Part shown: positions 1 through 9,381 of the stretch, piece by piece
Position numbering within the stretch: the stretch's first letter is position 1
Layout: each line of letters opens with the position of its first letter
Assembly: GCF_016950255.1 (NCBI RefSeq)
Contig: NZ_JACGFN010000001.1
Location: 868,001-932,000, forward strand
Source of the DNA: Pectobacterium brasiliense
GTDB lineage: Bacteria; Pseudomonadota; Gammaproteobacteria; Enterobacterales; Enterobacteriaceae
DNA length: 64,000 nucleotides
Reading direction: 5' to 3'
Position numbers and translations under genes: made by a program
Notes under the pieces: generated by a model
Databases searched by the model: none
What the model was told of the DNA's origin: nothing
Seen by the model: the letters and a program-made list of their open reading frames with translations, nothing else

Positions 1-1277
1 ACTGGGTAAAATCCAGCACCACACCGCTGAGAAAAGGCGGTGAAATTGCCGGTTATATGTCCGTACGGACCGCCGCCTCGCCCGAAGAGATTCACCAGGC
101 TGAGGCACTCTATGCCAGTGCAAACGAAGGTAAACTGAAATATCGCACCTTCCATCATGGCCTGCTTATTTATACCGGGCCATTGCGCATACTGAGTCTT
201 TTTAAAACCATGCCGCTACGCTGGCGCATCCGCAGCTATTTTCTGCTCTTTAGCCTGATTCCGCTCATCGCCGCCTATTCCGTGTTGGCGGGAACGGCAT
301 TGGCTTCCGTACTCTTCCCGCTGCTTATCGCCTGCTGTTTTGTCAGTGGCGAGCTTCTGGTGCACCATGTTGCCCGTCCTATCGAGCAAATTCTGGCTCA
401 GGCCATGCGTTCCGCCGCCGGGCAGGCGGACAACCTGACGCAGCTTAATCGCGTGGATGAAATTGGCATGTTAATGCGCGCGGTAAATCAGTCCGGTATG
501 AATTTCCGCACCTTCGTAGACGATGTGAACACCAATCTGAGCGAGCTGAAAAACGCCTGTAATGAAATCGCGCAAGGCAACCATACGTTGGCACAGTGCT
601 GCGAGGAAACGGAGGAAAGCCTGCAACAAACCGCCGCCTCCGTGGAACAGTTGACTGCAACAATAAAAAGTAATGCGGAAGCCTCGCTTCAAGCCTCACT
701 CTATACGCAGGATGTGAATCAGGCAGTAAACTCTGGTGAGCAGGCTGTCAGCCAGGTCTCCGATACGATGGAGACGATCACCCGTTCCAGTGAACGGATT
801 ACGGATATCGTCAGCGTGATGGATAATCTCGCGTTCCAGACCAATATTCTAGCCGTGAACGCTGCTGTTGAAGCTGCCCATGCCGGAGAACAGGGTAAGA
901 GCTTTGCGGTGGTCGCCAGTGAAGTACGTTCGTTGGCGCAGCGCAGCGCCTCTTCTTCCAGCGATATCTCGACCATTATTGACGAAACGCTGAATAGTAT
1001 TCGTACCGGCGAACAGCAGGTTTCACACACACATAAATCCATGAGCAATATTCTGCTGCAGGTTCAGCACGTCACCAATTTGATGAATGAGATCAGCCTC
1101 GCAACGCAGGAACAATCTCAGGGGTTAGATCAAATTAATGAAGCGGTAAACCGTATCGATGAGCTCACGCATCAGAATACCGCGTTAGCCAGTCAGTCGC
1201 ATTCGGCCACCGATCATCTGCAACAGCAGATATCAAGCATGGTGCAGGCAGCCTCTGTCTTCAGCCTTTCCCGCTAG
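1..1277 (+). CDS. Aer-like methyl-accepting chemotaxis protein, 5' end outside the window
   Basis: The reading frame is open from base 3 and continues a PAS domain whose start lies before the window; the first visible residues read WVKSSTTPL, matching the end of the PAS domain of the downstream paralogue. Two hydrophobic segments follow, then a HAMP-like region and a long cytoplasmic signalling domain with the chemoreceptor hairpin core ([33 protein letters not shown]). It should sense redox or energy state and signal to the CheA kinase. The next gene is a close tandem paralogue, so local duplication is likely. Internal ATG codons such as the one at 57 are not the true start. No strong terminator follows it. 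Confidence 0.9.
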   Translation, partial: WVKSSTTPLRKGGEIAGYMSVRTAASPEEIHQAEALYASANEGKLKYRTFHHGLLIYTGPLRILSLFKTMPLRWRIRSYFLLFSLIPLIAAYSVLAGTALASVLFPLLIACCFVSGELLVHHVARPIEQILAQAMRSAAGQADNLTQLNRVDEIGMLMRAVNQSGMNFRTFVDDVNTNLSELKNACNEIAQGNHTLAQCCEETEESLQQTAASVEQLTATIKSNAEASLQASLYTQDVNQAVNSGEQAVSQVSDTMETITRSSERITDIVSVMDNLAFQTNILAVNAAVEAAHAGEQGKSFAVVASEVRSLAQRSASSSSDISTIIDETLNSIRTGEQQVSHTHKSMSNILLQVQHVTNLMNEISLATQEQSQGLDQINEAVNRIDELTHQNTALASQSHSATDHLQQQISSMVQAASVFSLSR

Positions 1278-1534
1278 CTAATCTCATCTTCACGGGCGCT
1301 CACATCAGGGCGTCCGTTTCCCTGTTTACTCGTCATTTTTCCCTTTCTTCAACATCCGTTGGCCACAGTGCAAATTCGCAGAGTCATAATATACTTAACA
1401 AATGAATGTTTTTGATCATCGGCGCATGCTCTGGCAGCAAGCTGGGTTAGGCGACGACTTCTCTAAAGAAAAATAACGATTTCCTAAAGAAAAAATAACG
1501 GACGAAACTAGTAAGAATATATAAGTCTACTCGC

Positions 1535-1561
1535 TAAGTATTTCGTGAAGATTGCCGTTAA
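1535..1561 (+). promoter_or_regulatory. Candidate sigma-28 (FliA) flagellar class III promoter
   Basis: TAAG (1535-1538), exactly 15 bases, then GCCGTTAA (1554-1561). This is one mismatch in each element from the TAAA-N15-GCCGATAA consensus used by FliA. It lies about 80 bases before the second chemoreceptor gene, which suits a flagellar-regulon gene. The rest of the 1278-1644 gap is AT-rich and also holds two near-identical copies of CTAAAGAAAAA(A)TAACG around 1463-1500; I see no gene in it. Confidence 0.55.
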
Positions 1562-1644
1562 TTAAATAGCACTCATCGCTTTCCGTTAGTTAATGGATCT
1601 AAAAACATTACGTTTATGCTTGCTTATACTAAAAGGATCAATAA

Positions 1645-3198
1645 ATGCGTAAGAATTTTCCGGTCAGTGATATTCAGTATTTATTAAATGAAAAAGCCAA
1701 GCTGATGTCGGTTACCACCACCGATAGCCATATCACTTATGCCAATGACGATTTTATTGATGCCAGTGGTTACGACTTTGAGGAAATCCTCCACCAACCT
1801 CACAATATCGTGCGCCACCCAGACATGCCCCCACAGGCGTTTGCCGACATGTGGGCCACGCTGAAGGCAGGTAAAATCTGGACGGCCGTCGTCAAGAACC
1901 GCCGCAAGAATGGCGATTACTACTGGGTAAAAGCCAGTACGACACCACTAATGAAAGAAGGAAAAATAACAGGATATATGTCGGTACGGACCCGAGTTTC
2001 ACAGGAAGAAATTCGGCAAGCTGAAGCGCTTTACCATCAAATGAATGAGAATAAATTAAAGAACCGCCGACTCTTTCAGGGACTGCTGATTTATAAAGGA
2101 CCGCTAAAACTTCTTAGCTTATTTAACGTTATTCCCGTACGTTGGCGGATAAGAAGCTACGTATTCCTTTTCATGCTATTCGCACTACTTTTCTTACTCG
2201 CTACCCTCCCACTCACTACACCGCTATTAGTTTTTGTTTTGGTGCTACTCACTGGCGCGGTAATAACCAGTGAATTATTAGTTCAACACCTGGCAAAACC
2301 ACTGGAAAAGATTCTACGCCAAGCTATTAATTCCGCATCTGGACAGGCTGATAATGCGTTTCAACTTAATCGCGTGGATGAAGTTGGCATGTTATTACGG
2401 GCCGTCAATCAATCCGGCATGAATTTCCGCACGTTTGTCGATGATGTCAATGGCAAGCTGGCCGAACTGCGCCACGCCTGCGGCGAGATTGCTTCCGGGA
2501 ATTACACGCTAAGCCAGCGCTGTGAAGATACCGCGCAAAGTTTGCAATCCACCGCGTCATCAATGGAAGAACTGACAGCGACGATTCAAAGCAACGCCTC
2601 GGCTTCACAGTTGGCAACACGCTGCGCGAACGATGCCAATCAGGCCGTCGATGCCGGTGAGAAAGCGGTGAGTCAGGTCACGGACACCATGGCGGTCATG
2701 ACCCGTTCCAGTAAAGAGATTACCGACATCATCAGCGTGTTGGATAATCTGGCGTTCCAGACCAACATTCTGGCGCTCAATGCGGCAGTAGAAGCCGCTC
2801 ACGCCGGAGAACAGGGCAAGAGCTTCGCCGTGGTCGCGGGAGAAGTCCGTATTCTGGCACAACGTAGCGCCGCTGCCGCCAAAGACATCGCGGCGATTAT
2901 CGATACCACAATCGCGAACATTCATACCAGCGATAAATTGGTCAACCACACCAGCCAGTCGATGAACAATATATTGACTCAGGTGCAGCAGGTAACGCAG
3001 CTTGTGAATCAAATCAGCCTGGCGACACAAGAGCAATCGCAAGGGCTGGGGCAGATTAACTCGGCGGTGAACAACATTGATGAATTGACGCGCCAGAACA
3101 CCATTTTAGCGACACATTCCAGTTCTGCCATTAACAGCCTGGAACAGCAGATCTCCACAATGTCCGAAGCTGTATCAGTTTTCAGCACGTCTCGCTAA
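1645..3198 (+). CDS. aer: Aer-like PAS-domain energy-taxis chemoreceptor
   Basis: The 517-residue protein has the Aer layout. An N-terminal PAS domain (about 1-115) includes the motif [11 protein letters not shown], very close to E. coli Aer, where the domain binds FAD and reports redox state. It is followed by a hydrophobic membrane anchor (about 165-205) without a large periplasmic domain, a HAMP-like segment, and a conserved MCP signalling hairpin around residues 370-410. Its role is to bias swimming toward favourable redox or oxygen conditions through CheA/CheW. The length is close to E. coli Aer (506). A sigma-28-like promoter lies just upstream. The preceding gene is a paralogue differing mainly in the membrane and linker parts, so which of the two is the true Aer orthologue is open. 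Confidence 0.85.
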   Translation: MRKNFPVSDIQYLLNEKAKLMSVTTTDSHITYANDDFIDASGYDFEEILHQPHNIVRHPDMPPQAFADMWATLKAGKIWTAVVKNRRKNGDYYWVKASTTPLMKEGKITGYMSVRTRVSQEEIRQAEALYHQMNENKLKNRRLFQGLLIYKGPLKLLSLFNVIPVRWRIRSYVFLFMLFALLFLLATLPLTTPLLVFVLVLLTGAVITSELLVQHLAKPLEKILRQAINSASGQADNAFQLNRVDEVGMLLRAVNQSGMNFRTFVDDVNGKLAELRHACGEIASGNYTLSQRCEDTAQSLQSTASSMEELTATIQSNASASQLATRCANDANQAVDAGEKAVSQVTDTMAVMTRSSKEITDIISVLDNLAFQTNILALNAAVEAAHAGEQGKSFAVVAGEVRILAQRSAAAAKDIAAIIDTTIANIHTSDKLVNHTSQSMNNILTQVQQVTQLVNQISLATQEQSQGLGQINSAVNNIDELTRQNTILATHSSSAINSLEQQISTMSEAVSVFSTSR

Positions 3199-3231
3199 CA
3201 TCGTTCTACGCTATTCTTGCCTCTCAATTTC

Positions 3232-3261
3232 AAACCGTTATTGTCAGTCAGGTAACGGTTT
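3232..3261 (+). terminator. Candidate terminator hairpin after the chemoreceptor
   Basis: Perfect 9-bp stem AAACCGTTA (3232-3240) / TAACGGTTT (3253-3261) with a 12-base loop. Only a short T run is present, so termination strength is uncertain. It lies between the chemoreceptor stop and the ldhA ribosome site. Confidence 0.4.
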
Positions 3262-3316
3262 GTCACCGCACGATTTTCTGATAGCTTAACCTAAGGATTT
3301 TTCGGAGAAACTATCA

Positions 3317-4309
3317 ATGAAACTGGCAATTTACAGCACGAAGCAGTATGACCGTAAATATCTGGAACAGGTCAATCAGCAGTTTGGCTATGAGCTAGAG
3401 TTTTTTGATTTTATGCTGACATCACGCACCGCAAAAACCGCCGCAGGCTGTCAGGCCGTCTGCATCTTTGTGAACGATGACGGTGGGCGCGAAGTGTTGA
3501 CCGAACTGGCTGCGTTGGGCATTAAAACGCTGGCGCTGCGCTGTGCAGGCTTTAACAATGTCGATTTGGAAGCCGCTAAGGAGCTGGGTATCAGCGTGGT
3601 ACGCGTTCCCGCGTATTCCCCCGAAGCCGTCGCCGAACATGCAGTCGGCCTGATGCTGACGCTTAACCGCCGCATTCACCGTGCCTATCAGCGTACTCGC
3701 GACGCGAACTTCTCTCTGGAAGGATTGATTGGCTTCAATATGCACAACCGGACGGCGGGCATTATCGGCACCGGAAAAATCGGCATCGCCACCATGCGCA
3801 TCCTGAAAGGCTTTGGCATGCGACTGCTGGCCTTCGATCCCTACCCAAACCCGCAGGCCTTGGAATTAGGGGCGGAGTACGTCGATCTAAAAACGCTGTA
3901 TGCCAATGCGGACGTCATCTCCCTGCACTGCCCGCTGACGCCGGAGAATCATCATCTGCTGAATCAGGCGGCCTTTGCACAAATGAAAAACGGCGTCATG
4001 ATCGTCAATACCAGCCGTGGTGGACTAATCGACTCACAGGCCGCTATCGACGCGTTGAAGCAACAGAAAATTGGCGCGCTGGGTATGGACGTTTATGAAA
4101 ACGAGCGCGATCTCTTCTTTGCCGATAAATCCAACGATGTGATTCAGGACGATATTTTCCGCCGCTTATCCGCGTGCCACAACGTGCTATTTACCGGGCA
4201 TCAGGCGTTCCTGACGGAAGAAGCGCTAATCAGCATTTCCCAAACCACGCTACAGAACTTGAAAGACCTCAGCCAGAACGCGCCTTGCGCAAATCTGGTT
4301 ACCTCTTAA
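3317..4309 (+). CDS. ldhA: Fermentative D-lactate dehydrogenase (NAD-dependent)
   Basis: LdhA reduces pyruvate to D-lactate with NADH in the cytosol during fermentation. The 330-residue protein is nearly collinear with E. coli LdhA (329). It begins MKLAIYSTKQYDRKYL, has the nucleotide-binding motif GTGKIG near residue 155, the family signature LRCAGFNNVDLEAAKELG, and the catalytic His in FTGHQAFLT near the C terminus. A GGAG ribosome site precedes the ATG. It is followed convergently by ydbJ; in E. coli ldhA also has a ydbJ-type lipoprotein gene nearby, which supports the assignment. Confidence 0.97.
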   Translation: MKLAIYSTKQYDRKYLEQVNQQFGYELEFFDFMLTSRTAKTAAGCQAVCIFVNDDGGREVLTELAALGIKTLALRCAGFNNVDLEAAKELGISVVRVPAYSPEAVAEHAVGLMLTLNRRIHRAYQRTRDANFSLEGLIGFNMHNRTAGIIGTGKIGIATMRILKGFGMRLLAFDPYPNPQALELGAEYVDLKTLYANADVISLHCPLTPENHHLLNQAAFAQMKNGVMIVNTSRGGLIDSQAAIDALKQQKIGALGMDVYENERDLFFADKSNDVIQDDIFRRLSACHNVLFTGHQAFLTEEALISISQTTLQNLKDLSQNAPCANLVTS

Positions 4310-4316
4310 GTTTTCC

Positions 4317-4338
4317 TGCGGCAGTGCTGACTGCCGCA
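4317..4338. terminator. Hairpin between convergent ldhA and ydbJ
   Basis: Perfect 9-bp stem TGCGGCAGT / ACTGCCGCA with loop GCTG, eight bases past the ldhA stop. There is no T tract on either side, so it may be a weak terminator or a 3' end stabiliser for the convergent transcripts. Confidence 0.45.
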
Positions 4339-4342
4339 ACAC

Positions 4343-4633
4343 TCACCCTGCCGGGCAACTTCCATTCATCAGCGATTGTTCGCTACAACGCTTACCGTTG
4401 GCTAACTGACAGGCTCCCACGCTCGCACCATCAAGCTGCCGGGAGATCGCCATCGTTCCACCAATCAACGTACAGTTAACGTCAACCGGCGAACTGCTTT
4501 TCAGCAACACCACGGTGCTCGTGTCATCATTTTGCGTGGCGTTTTGCTGAGTTGCGACAGTGTTCTCACTATGATTACTGCATCCTGCCAGCAGGAGCGC
4601 AGCGGCAGTACATAGCCATGGCAATAGTTTCAT
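4343..4633 (-). CDS. ydbJ: DUF333 lipoprotein (YdbJ-like)
   Basis: A 96-residue lipoprotein. The start MKLLPWLCTAAALLLAGC is a lipoprotein signal peptide with lipobox LLAGC, so it should be acylated at Cys18. The C-terminal part (CTLIGGTMAISRQLDGASVGACQLANGKRCSEQSL) is the DUF333 motif shared by E. coli YdbJ and YoaF; function unknown. I chose the ATG at 4633 because GAGG sits 7 bases upstream and the signal peptide starts there; the frame stays open upstream but that part carries no signal peptide. The link to ldhA is conserved with E. coli. Confidence 0.85.
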   Translation of the reverse strand: MKLLPWLCTAAALLLAGCSNHSENTVATQQNATQNDDTSTVVLLKSSSPVDVNCTLIGGTMAISRQLDGASVGACQLANGKRCSEQSLMNGSCPAG

Positions 4634-4816
4634 GTTTTGGCCTCGGATCGGGTGGAGCGAAAGTGCTGATACCACGTTTGGCATCAACACCTGTCGAATA
4701 GATTTTTCAGACGAGGACTATATCTATCACAAATCACATCAGTCAACACCTGTTACCGTTGATTCATAGCCAGAACTTCTATAAAAAGTCGATATAAATA
4801 ATAATGATGTTTTGAT

Positions 4817-4855
4817 AAAAAAACTGAATATTGTAACCATCATCACAATATTCAG
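4817..4855 (-). terminator. Rho-independent terminator of the pectocin M gene
   Basis: On the minus strand an 11-bp stem CTGAATATTGT/ACAATATTCAG is followed by seven T (complement of 4817-4823). It lies about 57 bases beyond the pectocin stop codon, before ydbJ. Confidence 0.75.
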
Positions 4856-4911
4856 TCTATTGATCATCAGAATAGCGATATGATTTTGCTGATTCGTTTT
4901 AAATTAAATGA

Positions 4912-5727
4912 TTATTTCTTTCCATTTTCCTTGATCTTCAGTTCACCTGGGATTCTGATTTCATAGGGTGTACCCGATAAATTATTAAGCACACCTGTTG
5001 CCCACTCTCCTAATGCACCTCGATGTGTACTTGGATTCGCATCATAAGTGTCATTATATGACCGGATAACGCCTTCATACTGCCATGTTCCGTCGGATTT
5101 AACATTAAGAACCCCTTCCGTTCTCATAGTTATATTCCCGAGATATGCAGCCACAGAATAACCATCCAGCGCTGTATTACGAACGAAATCGCTTCCAATA
5201 TCAAAACGACCCACATTTTTTCCATTTAATAAAGACATGATAGGTGGTATTTGTGACACGTTAATATTAAAACCAACATCATTTATATTTATAGACCTTT
5301 CCACGCCATTCCCAAAAAGATAATGGTCAAAAGCCTCAAATGGAGCAGTTACACCGCTTAATATCTCCCCAGAGCGAGGAAGACTATCTTTCAGGTCATT
5401 AAAAAATTCCAACCCAGTTTCTGCCAATTCAATTTCAAAATCTTCTAATATTTTATCTTCATAGCCAGTTTCAATGGTGCAATCGCTTTTAGGATAAGAA
5501 CAACACGTCAAAATGTATTTTTTCTCCTGTTTTTCACTTAGAAACGATCCATCAGATTGGTCTACCTCACCGCTGGAAATTAAAGCAACACAGGAGGAAC
5601 ATGCACCAGCACGGCATGAATAAGGTAAATTAACACCTTGCTTCTCAAATTCATCTAAAATATATTTATCATCAGGAACTTCGATTTCAGCGCCCGTAGT
5701 TACATCTTTAACTTTATAAGTAGCCAT
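4912..5727 (-). CDS. M-type pectocin: ferredoxin domain fused to a colicin M-like lipid II-degrading domain
   Basis: A 271-residue bacteriocin. Residues 1-95 form a plant-type [2Fe-2S] ferredoxin with cluster ligands C38, C43, C46 and C75 or C76. The rest is a colicin M-type domain whose active-site motif is intact: D226, Y228, D229, H235 and R236, the same numbering as in colicin M. Known biology of pectocins M1/M2: the ferredoxin part docks on the plant-ferredoxin receptor FusA of related Pectobacterium cells, and the toxin domain cleaves lipid II in the periplasm. The start at 5727 (MATYKVKD) is preferred because AGGA lies at proper spacing; the in-frame ATG at 5742 has no ribosome site. 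No lysis gene or immunity gene is adjacent. Confidence 0.93.
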   Translation of the reverse strand: MATYKVKDVTTGAEIEVPDDKYILDEFEKQGVNLPYSCRAGACSSCVALISSGEVDQSDGSFLSEKQEKKYILTCCSYPKSDCTIETGYEDKILEDFEIELAETGLEFFNDLKDSLPRSGEILSGVTAPFEAFDHYLFGNGVERSININDVGFNINVSQIPPIMSLLNGKNVGRFDIGSDFVRNTALDGYSVAAYLGNITMRTEGVLNVKSDGTWQYEGVIRSYNDTYDANPSTHRGALGEWATGVLNNLSGTPYEIRIPGELKIKENGKK

Positions 5728-6580
5728 TTTTATTCCTTTCATTTTTAACAGTTAAAATTATTTAATCGCGTGTGAATCCTCCTTGAGCGCTCACATCTGA
5801 ACCGCCTTTTATTTGTACAGTAAAAACCAGTATCTTTATTAAATTAATTCATGAACATCGCGAGGGTTTTCGCTCAATAGATGGTGATAGTCACAGCGCG
5901 ATAAATACATTACGCTTAATAACTTTTCTCTTATTTTAAAGTGATTTACCAATCAGGTAGTTTGTCGATTAGTACAAAAGACTAATCAACCTATATTACT
6001 AAGCGAGTGAACAAGAGGAATATAAGACTGTTTTTTATGAAAGCAGTATTACTACCCTTTTAAAAAATCCACCAGATGATTTTATTAAACCCTCATGAAT
6101 CATTTTAATCTCATTACCTATTATTTACATTCCATTCATTTCTTTTCAGACACTGTTGCTAACAGTCTCTCCTGAAAAATCCACACTGAATATTTTCAGT
6201 CACATTGAATTATTTATAACCATCACTCTTTTACTGTGATGTTACCTGCATGCTTAAGAGTTGCAGAAGGTAGGAAATTTCCACGGGAATAACTGGGCAT
6301 TCTGCGGCGATGATCAGTAATACTAGCAGGAGAAGGCAAACGCTCTACATTGATTTCCAATTAAGCACCAGCCACTGCACCGGGGAATACACAGAAGGTT
6401 TTAGGTATCTGCTACTAATCTTGCAGATCATTAAGGTCCGTGCCCCCCCGTTAAATGATTAATATCAACACTCACGTTATTACTCCTGCATGCCTATTTG
6501 TCGGATAGACCCGAAAGGGAAAATACGAATCGCTGCCCATGTGAATAAGCGCTTTATTGCTAAAGTGCTTATCGGCACAA
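5728..6580. other. AT-rich gene-free stretch upstream of the pectocin gene
   Basis: About 850 bases without a credible gene. It must hold the pectocin promoter. Noted signals: an inverted repeat GATTAGT-N7-ACTAATC at 5967-5987; a second short palindrome ACTGTT-GCT-AACAGT at 6152-6166; and a LexA-like half site TTTGTACAGTA around 5812-5822 whose left half is degenerate. Only short frames occur in it. It may be a scar of past insertions. Confidence 0.5.
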
Positions 6581-6581
6581 A

Positions 6582-6606
6582 CAAAAAAGCCCTCCGAAGA
6601 GGGCCG
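6582..6606 (-). terminator. Second of two tandem terminators after carocin immunity gene
   Basis: Minus strand: GCCCTC-TTCG-GAGGGC followed by TTTTTTG. A UUCG tetraloop hairpin with a strong T tract, a textbook Rho-independent terminator. Confidence 0.85.
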
Positions 6607-6623
6607 ATACCAAATTTGTGGTA

Positions 6624-6660
6624 TAAAAAACCGGAGCAGCTTTTTAAGGCATACTCCGGT
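6624..6660 (-). terminator. First terminator after carocin immunity gene
   Basis: Minus strand: stem ACCGGAG/CTCCGGT with a 17-base loop followed by TTTTTTA (complement of 6624-6630). It lies 45 bases after the immunity gene stop; a second terminator follows immediately. Confidence 0.8.
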
Positions 6661-6705
6661 ATCTTTGGGGAATTTAGCGCGTATCTTTCTTACACGCAAG
6701 AGATA

Positions 6706-6978
6706 TCAAAGAAGTTTGAATTTTTCCAACGTGGCTTTTATTTCTTTTCTTAAACTAGCTTCGTCGAATTCGTAATTATCACGATCCGATTCTGGATTAT
6801 AGCAATCAGCCAAGCAAAAAATACTAGACGACGCTTCATCTACTTCTTTCCCATCGATTGACAACCGATTAGCATCCCTTTCTTCTTTCCACATGAGAAT
6901 GTAAGAATCTGAGAAATTATCAGCATTAATTTTAGATTCAACAAAATCCCTCGCAAAATCAATAAGTTTACTACTCAT
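6706..6978 (-). CDS. Colicin D-type immunity protein
   Basis: A 90-residue acidic protein that should bind and block the tRNase domain of the bacteriocin encoded just upstream, protecting the producer. Its composition (many Asp/Glu), length and motifs (SSKLIDFARDFVESKI, FCLADCYNPESDRD) fit the colicin D immunity family, which mimics the tRNA anticodon stem. The start codon overlaps the toxin stop as ATGA, so the two are translationally coupled. Two terminators follow. Closest known system: carocin D of Pectobacterium carotovorum. Confidence 0.9.
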   Translation of the reverse strand: MSSKLIDFARDFVESKINADNFSDSYILMWKEERDANRLSIDGKEVDEASSSIFCLADCYNPESDRDNYEFDEASLRKEIKATLEKFKLL

Positions 6979-9359
6979 CTTAACACCCCATTATTAACGT
7001 AGTTTTTATACTGCTGAGAATCAACATCCAACTTCCAACCGGAAATAAATTTATTATCCTTATCCATGACAACAACATTATTCGTCTTCGGGTTAAAGAA
7101 AACCCTTGAATCCTTCACAAGTAGATATGTCCCTTTTTCAAAAGTTTCTTTTCCCTCTAAGTGTGTAATAATTGCATCTCTAAATTTAGTCAGTGTTTCA
7201 CTATTTTTTCTGGTATCAACAATATCAAAATCTTTGGCATGTTTAAGATACTTTTTGTCCAGTTGCTTACGAGTAAACCGATCTGAATCCAAGGGATCGT
7301 TAAACACCACATAAATCGGTTCAACTCCGCTGCCATCTGCTGTCGGTGTCCAGATGATATAATCATCGAACTCCACCGGCTCTGCAACTGGTGTTACCGT
7401 AACTGTGATTTTATCAACAGGTTTAACATCAACACCAGTATTCAGTAATGCTTTATAGTCAGGTGCAATATTACCCGTATTACCGACATTTCCGGTCGGA
7501 GGAAACGCTGGGTTTTCCAGTACAAGGCGAGATGGAACACCATCAATTTCTGCGCTAAAAATACCCGTATTTTTGTCATAACTCCCCGCTACACCTCTGA
7601 CACTCGAAGGGATTCGCAGACTACCCGCTTTGAATGCCCGAAGAACCCTTTCTCCATTCCCATCAGAAAATGCCAGACGAATGGGAAGATCCAGACTTCC
7701 ATTTTTCTTGGCTAAATCGTCCAAGTTAGTAGGAGATTTATATCCCGGAATGTCTTTTACTGGGATGGAAAATAAAATATCGACATCCTTCCCAATAATC
7801 TTACCGCTGCCAATCATCCCTTGTGGATTATATGAAAAAGAGGCTAATGCCCCAGAAGGAACATTTTGGGAAATAGATGCAGTAGTTCCAGATGTAGCAG
7901 CATAAAATGCTGACAACAGTGTACTAAGTTGAGTTTGCACTGTGCCAAATGTTGATACATTAACCCTGTTGCGTTTTATTTCTTTTTCTTCGGCAAGCGT
8001 TCGCTCCGTTTCAACCTGAAGCCGATTATTCTCAGCAAGCAATTGCTCAGCCTTAGCCAGATCAGAACGAGCCTGGTTCAGAACTTGACTATCCTGTTCC
8101 AATGCATTGTTTACCCTGAAATACGCCTGATGCAAATTATTCATATCCTGCCATAAAGCAAGATAAATAGGATATCCCGGCCCTCCAGTTATACCTGCAC
8201 TTAACAGTCCCCTATTTTGATTATAAAAATTGTCGCGATTTTTCGCAGCTGTATTCACCTGTTCTTGGTAAACCGCAACAGTTTTGGTTTTTTCGGAAAT
8301 GGTTTCCGTAGAGCTTTCTTTAAGCTGTTGAGCAAAAGAGAGCACTTGACGGATTTCAGTTAATTTTCGCTCTGCCGCTGCAACAGGATGTCGCAACAAC
8401 CACTCCTGATCACGGCGTTTAGCTTCTTCAACCTGCTTTTTCTCTTCCTCGGCGGTGACAATTTTTGAAAGAGACACGTACACAGGTTCATGATCGCTGC
8501 CAAAATCAATAAATGCATGATGCGTATCAGCTACCGGCGAGGAAAGGAAAGAAGATACCTGAATATCATCTTTTACTTTCGGCGGATTCTGTGCCAAAGC
8601 TGGTTTGGTATTATCGACTTTGATTTGGAATGCAGGCTCACCAGCAATAATTTTCGCCGAATACACGCCAGGTACTGCCGTTTTCTCCGCTTTAACCACG
8701 GGAATATTCGCGACTGGTGCATTCGTCGTGGGCTGAGTAAGAGCCAGTTGACGCTGGGAAAGTTCGGTATTAATCACACTTTGTGCCAGTAAACTGGCGG
8801 GAGCTGTTGGCAATGATTTGATTTCACTGACAGGCAAACTGCTGACGAAACCTGCAGGCATTGCTGTAACGTTATACCCTTTATTTAATACTCCCTGTTG
8901 AGCAGCTAACTGGGCTAAAGCCTGCTGATGTGCTTGATTGTATATAGAATCGAGACTACTGGGAGCGGTACTAGAGGGCCACATTCCGGCGGCAGTAACA
9001 CCAAATACCCGCCCAACGACCGGAAGTGATCTGCCAATCACTGCACTGAGTGCTGCAAGTTTAGTGTTAATTGCTGCTCTGACATTTGCGAGTTCAGTCT
9101 CAATTGCCGCCGTATTTATTGTGAACCCTAGCTTTCCATAAAGAGGATAAACCTGCATCGGTATAGCGACTGCCAAATAAGGATTTACGATAGCTTGCTT
9201 TTCTGGGTTTTTACTAAAATCAACGGCAGAGCCACCTTTATCATTGTTCCTGTCATTACCCCCCTTGCGGTCATCGTTCGCCGGTGAATCCCAACCACCG
9301 CCACCATCAACGGTCATTGTATCTCCATCGTTTGGAGCATATAAACGGTACTTAATCAT
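6975..9359 (-). CDS. Carocin D-like bacteriocin with colicin D-type tRNase domain
   Basis: A 794-residue S-type bacteriocin. A Gly/Asp-rich start carries the TonB-box-like pentapeptide DTMTV at residues 13-17, implying TonB-dependent import. An Ala/Gln-rich segment and a charged coiled-coil region (about 310-470) follow, then a pyocin S-type translocation domain (about 500-680). The last 100 residues match the colicin D nuclease, which cleaves the anticodon loop of tRNA-Arg; the catalytic His is expected to be H707 in YLKHAKDF. GGAG at good spacing supports the ATG at 9359. A perfect LexA-type palindrome and a TATAAT box precede it, so SOS induction is expected. It overlaps the immunity gene by 4 bases. 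Confidence 0.93.
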   Translation of the reverse strand: MIKYRLYAPNDGDTMTVDGGGGWDSPANDDRKGGNDRNNDKGGSAVDFSKNPEKQAIVNPYLAVAIPMQVYPLYGKLGFTINTAAIETELANVRAAINTKLAALSAVIGRSLPVVGRVFGVTAAGMWPSSTAPSSLDSIYNQAHQQALAQLAAQQGVLNKGYNVTAMPAGFVSSLPVSEIKSLPTAPASLLAQSVINTELSQRQLALTQPTTNAPVANIPVVKAEKTAVPGVYSAKIIAGEPAFQIKVDNTKPALAQNPPKVKDDIQVSSFLSSPVADTHHAFIDFGSDHEPVYVSLSKIVTAEEEKKQVEEAKRRDQEWLLRHPVAAAERKLTEIRQVLSFAQQLKESSTETISEKTKTVAVYQEQVNTAAKNRDNFYNQNRGLLSAGITGGPGYPIYLALWQDMNNLHQAYFRVNNALEQDSQVLNQARSDLAKAEQLLAENNRLQVETERTLAEEKEIKRNRVNVSTFGTVQTQLSTLLSAFYAATSGTTASISQNVPSGALASFSYNPQGMIGSGKIIGKDVDILFSIPVKDIPGYKSPTNLDDLAKKNGSLDLPIRLAFSDGNGERVLRAFKAGSLRIPSSVRGVAGSYDKNTGIFSAEIDGVPSRLVLENPAFPPTGNVGNTGNIAPDYKALLNTGVDVKPVDKITVTVTPVAEPVEFDDYIIWTPTADGSGVEPIYVVFNDPLDSDRFTRKQLDKKYLKHAKDFDIVDTRKNSETLTKFRDAIITHLEGKETFEKGTYLLVKDSRVFFNPKTNNVVVMDKDNKFISGWKLDVDSQQYKNYVNNGVLR

Positions 9360-9381
9360 TGAAGTTCTCCATCAGAAAATC

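Noticed and set aside
5803..5823. Possible LexA box upstream of pectocin M
   Set aside because: Only the right half (TACAGTA) fits; the left half lacks CTGT at the required spacing.
6348..6434. 28-codon minus-strand frame (MICKISSRYLKPSVYSP...) in the gap before pectocin M
   Set aside because: No ribosome site and no family recognised; could be transposase debris but not supportable.
6490..6775. Overlapping plus-strand frames of 72-87 codons near 6.5-6.8 kb
   Set aside because: They run through two minus-strand terminators and the carocin immunity gene.
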